Shown here piece after piece: positions 62,878 through 64,000 of a stretch of DNA of 64,000 bases. This stretch comes from Physella acuta (taxonomy: Eukaryota; Mollusca; Gastropoda; Physidae). Positions within the stretch are counted from its first letter, which is position 1; every line of letters begins with the position of its first letter. The stretch spans positions 434,001-498,000 of the forward strand of contig NW_026731930.1 in NCBI RefSeq assembly GCF_028476545.1, read 5' to 3'. The position numbers and the translations under genes were made by a program. Under the pieces are notes generated by a model, which saw nothing but the letters and a program-made list of their open reading frames with translations, was not told the DNA's origin and ran no database searches.

Positions 62878-64000
62878 GGTTGTATCCCCTTTTTATTATG
62901 AAATTAATCACGGGAAACTTTAAAGTGCATTGTGTCTTAGCATATTAAAATGAGGAAATCGTAATCAACAAAATAACCAATTACATAAGTATTCTTTTGT
63001 TTAGAAAGTGGTGAAAGGAATATCTTTTGAGAGAAAAATATTGTGTTGAGAAAATAATTAGTGTGTAATTACCATATTCTATTTAGTTAAATGTACTTCA
63101 TATCGTTTTTCTTATTAAGGCGGTGTATTATATTAAATTGTATATCAACAGAAAAGTGAAAACATTCCACATTTTGATTGAACATACATTTTTAATAAAG
63201 TGCCCAGTAGAAACACATTTTTTAACATCTGAGTAGATTTTAAAAGTTTCAAGTATATCAACTCACAAAGGTTTCTACAACACAAGTCGGTAGATACAGA
63301 TAACTACAGTAATCAGTGTAATTACTGTGATGTTTCTGTACACCTGAAAGTAGTGTAAAGTGTGTGTTTCACCAAATAACGTAATAGCAACACAATATGG
63401 GTGTAATACAAATGTTTGATCTAGTCTTCACTAGATGAATTTTGTTTGGTTTTTATTGTATCAATGCATTTTTTTAAAACTCAAATTTATCATTGACCAA
63501 CATAATTTTTAAGCGTTGGTGTACTGTTTTATTTATTTAGCTCCACAAACAAAGCTTCAAAGAAATGTATGTTCGATAATTACGTCACATTACACACCAT
63601 AGCCATAAGAAATTTTCTAAACTGATTTCTTAAAGATAATATTGTACTAGGTTGTGGAGGAAGGAAGTTATATTTTTATATTTCTTAGAGTAACAGAACG
63701 AAGGCGTCGTATTGTCGTGTTTAAGCTCGGGTCAATTTTCGCATCACACAACAGGCAGTCACCCGATGACCATAGATAACTACCCTCCTACCCCCTCCCC
63801 ATCCCTACACTTAGCTTTACATATGCAATAAGAAACGATTTTTCGGTTACTATCAACTTAATTAAATCATATCTCTGTTCTTTACAACTGAGTTAGAAGA
63901 CATTCTATTTCTCGTTCACTTATGTCAGAATTTAGCAGTCTCAGATTAATCTTTTCGCTCATATTATTTTGAGGCAGATTTATGCACATCAGATACAGAT
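62878..64000. other. intergenic, no gene seen
   Basis: AT-rich. No ORF of interest, no clear macro-repeat landmark, no splice-bounded coding segment found. Confidence 0.45.

Overview
This is a eukaryotic, AT-rich, almost gene-free stretch, most likely from a gastropod mollusc. That assignment is an inference: several tRNA-derived SINE pieces resemble, from memory, gastropod SINEs, and the mix of Helitrons, hAT elements, (TA)n arrays and long G/C homopolymers fits. No multi-exon host gene is visible. The one convincing cellular coding sequence is an intact intronless 79-residue centromere protein W (CENP-W) ORF at 12558-12797. It sits inside a processed retrocopy with a poly(A) tail and a 14-bp target duplication.

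The background is not random intergenic DNA. Much of the window consists of many diverged copies, all on the + strand, of a non-coding macro-repeat whose sub-blocks recur in the same order (copies near 3-6, 10-12, 20-23, 25-30, 33-35, 37, 39-46, 47-53, 55-59 and 60-61 kb). Three copy pairs are close enough to align by eye: A (about 26.2-32.75 kb with 47.4-53.43 kb), B (39.07-42.48 kb with 54.53-57.42 kb) and C (25.44-26.10 kb with 32.82-33.48 kb). They act as natural empty/filled-site comparisons for the mobile elements that landed in only one copy.

Mobile elements in order: Helitron-like pieces and a LINE 3' end (0.1-0.95 kb); a hAT MITE (1.3-1.7 kb); an old LTR remnant (1.95-2.4 kb); a young gag-only LTR retrotransposon with identical LTRs (6153-10157, minus strand); a hAT element (10.5-11.97 kb); the CENP-W retrocopy (12.46-13.2 kb); a Helitron with a T/G-rich minisatellite (13961-15188); a broken LINE-type ORF1 (16.1-17.6 kb); a MITE (19.1 kb); a 33-bp minisatellite (23.1 kb); SINEs (24.4 and 46.8 kb); a hAT fossil carrying a nested Helitron (31 kb); a TIR element (35.6 kb); Helitrons (40.8, 42.7 and 59.3 kb); a 1.67-kb hAT element with a nested MITE (44.4 kb); a hAT element (48.3 kb); solo LTRs (55.0 and 62.4 kb); a 74-bp palindromic TA-target MITE (55.75 kb); and a G/C-rich hAT MITE (61.8 kb).

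No operon-like or multi-gene system was seen. The most notable items are the CENP-W retrocopy, the gag-only LTR element, the macro-repeat with its dated insertions, and a recurrent TAGGCCTA micro-insertion signature in one half of the window.
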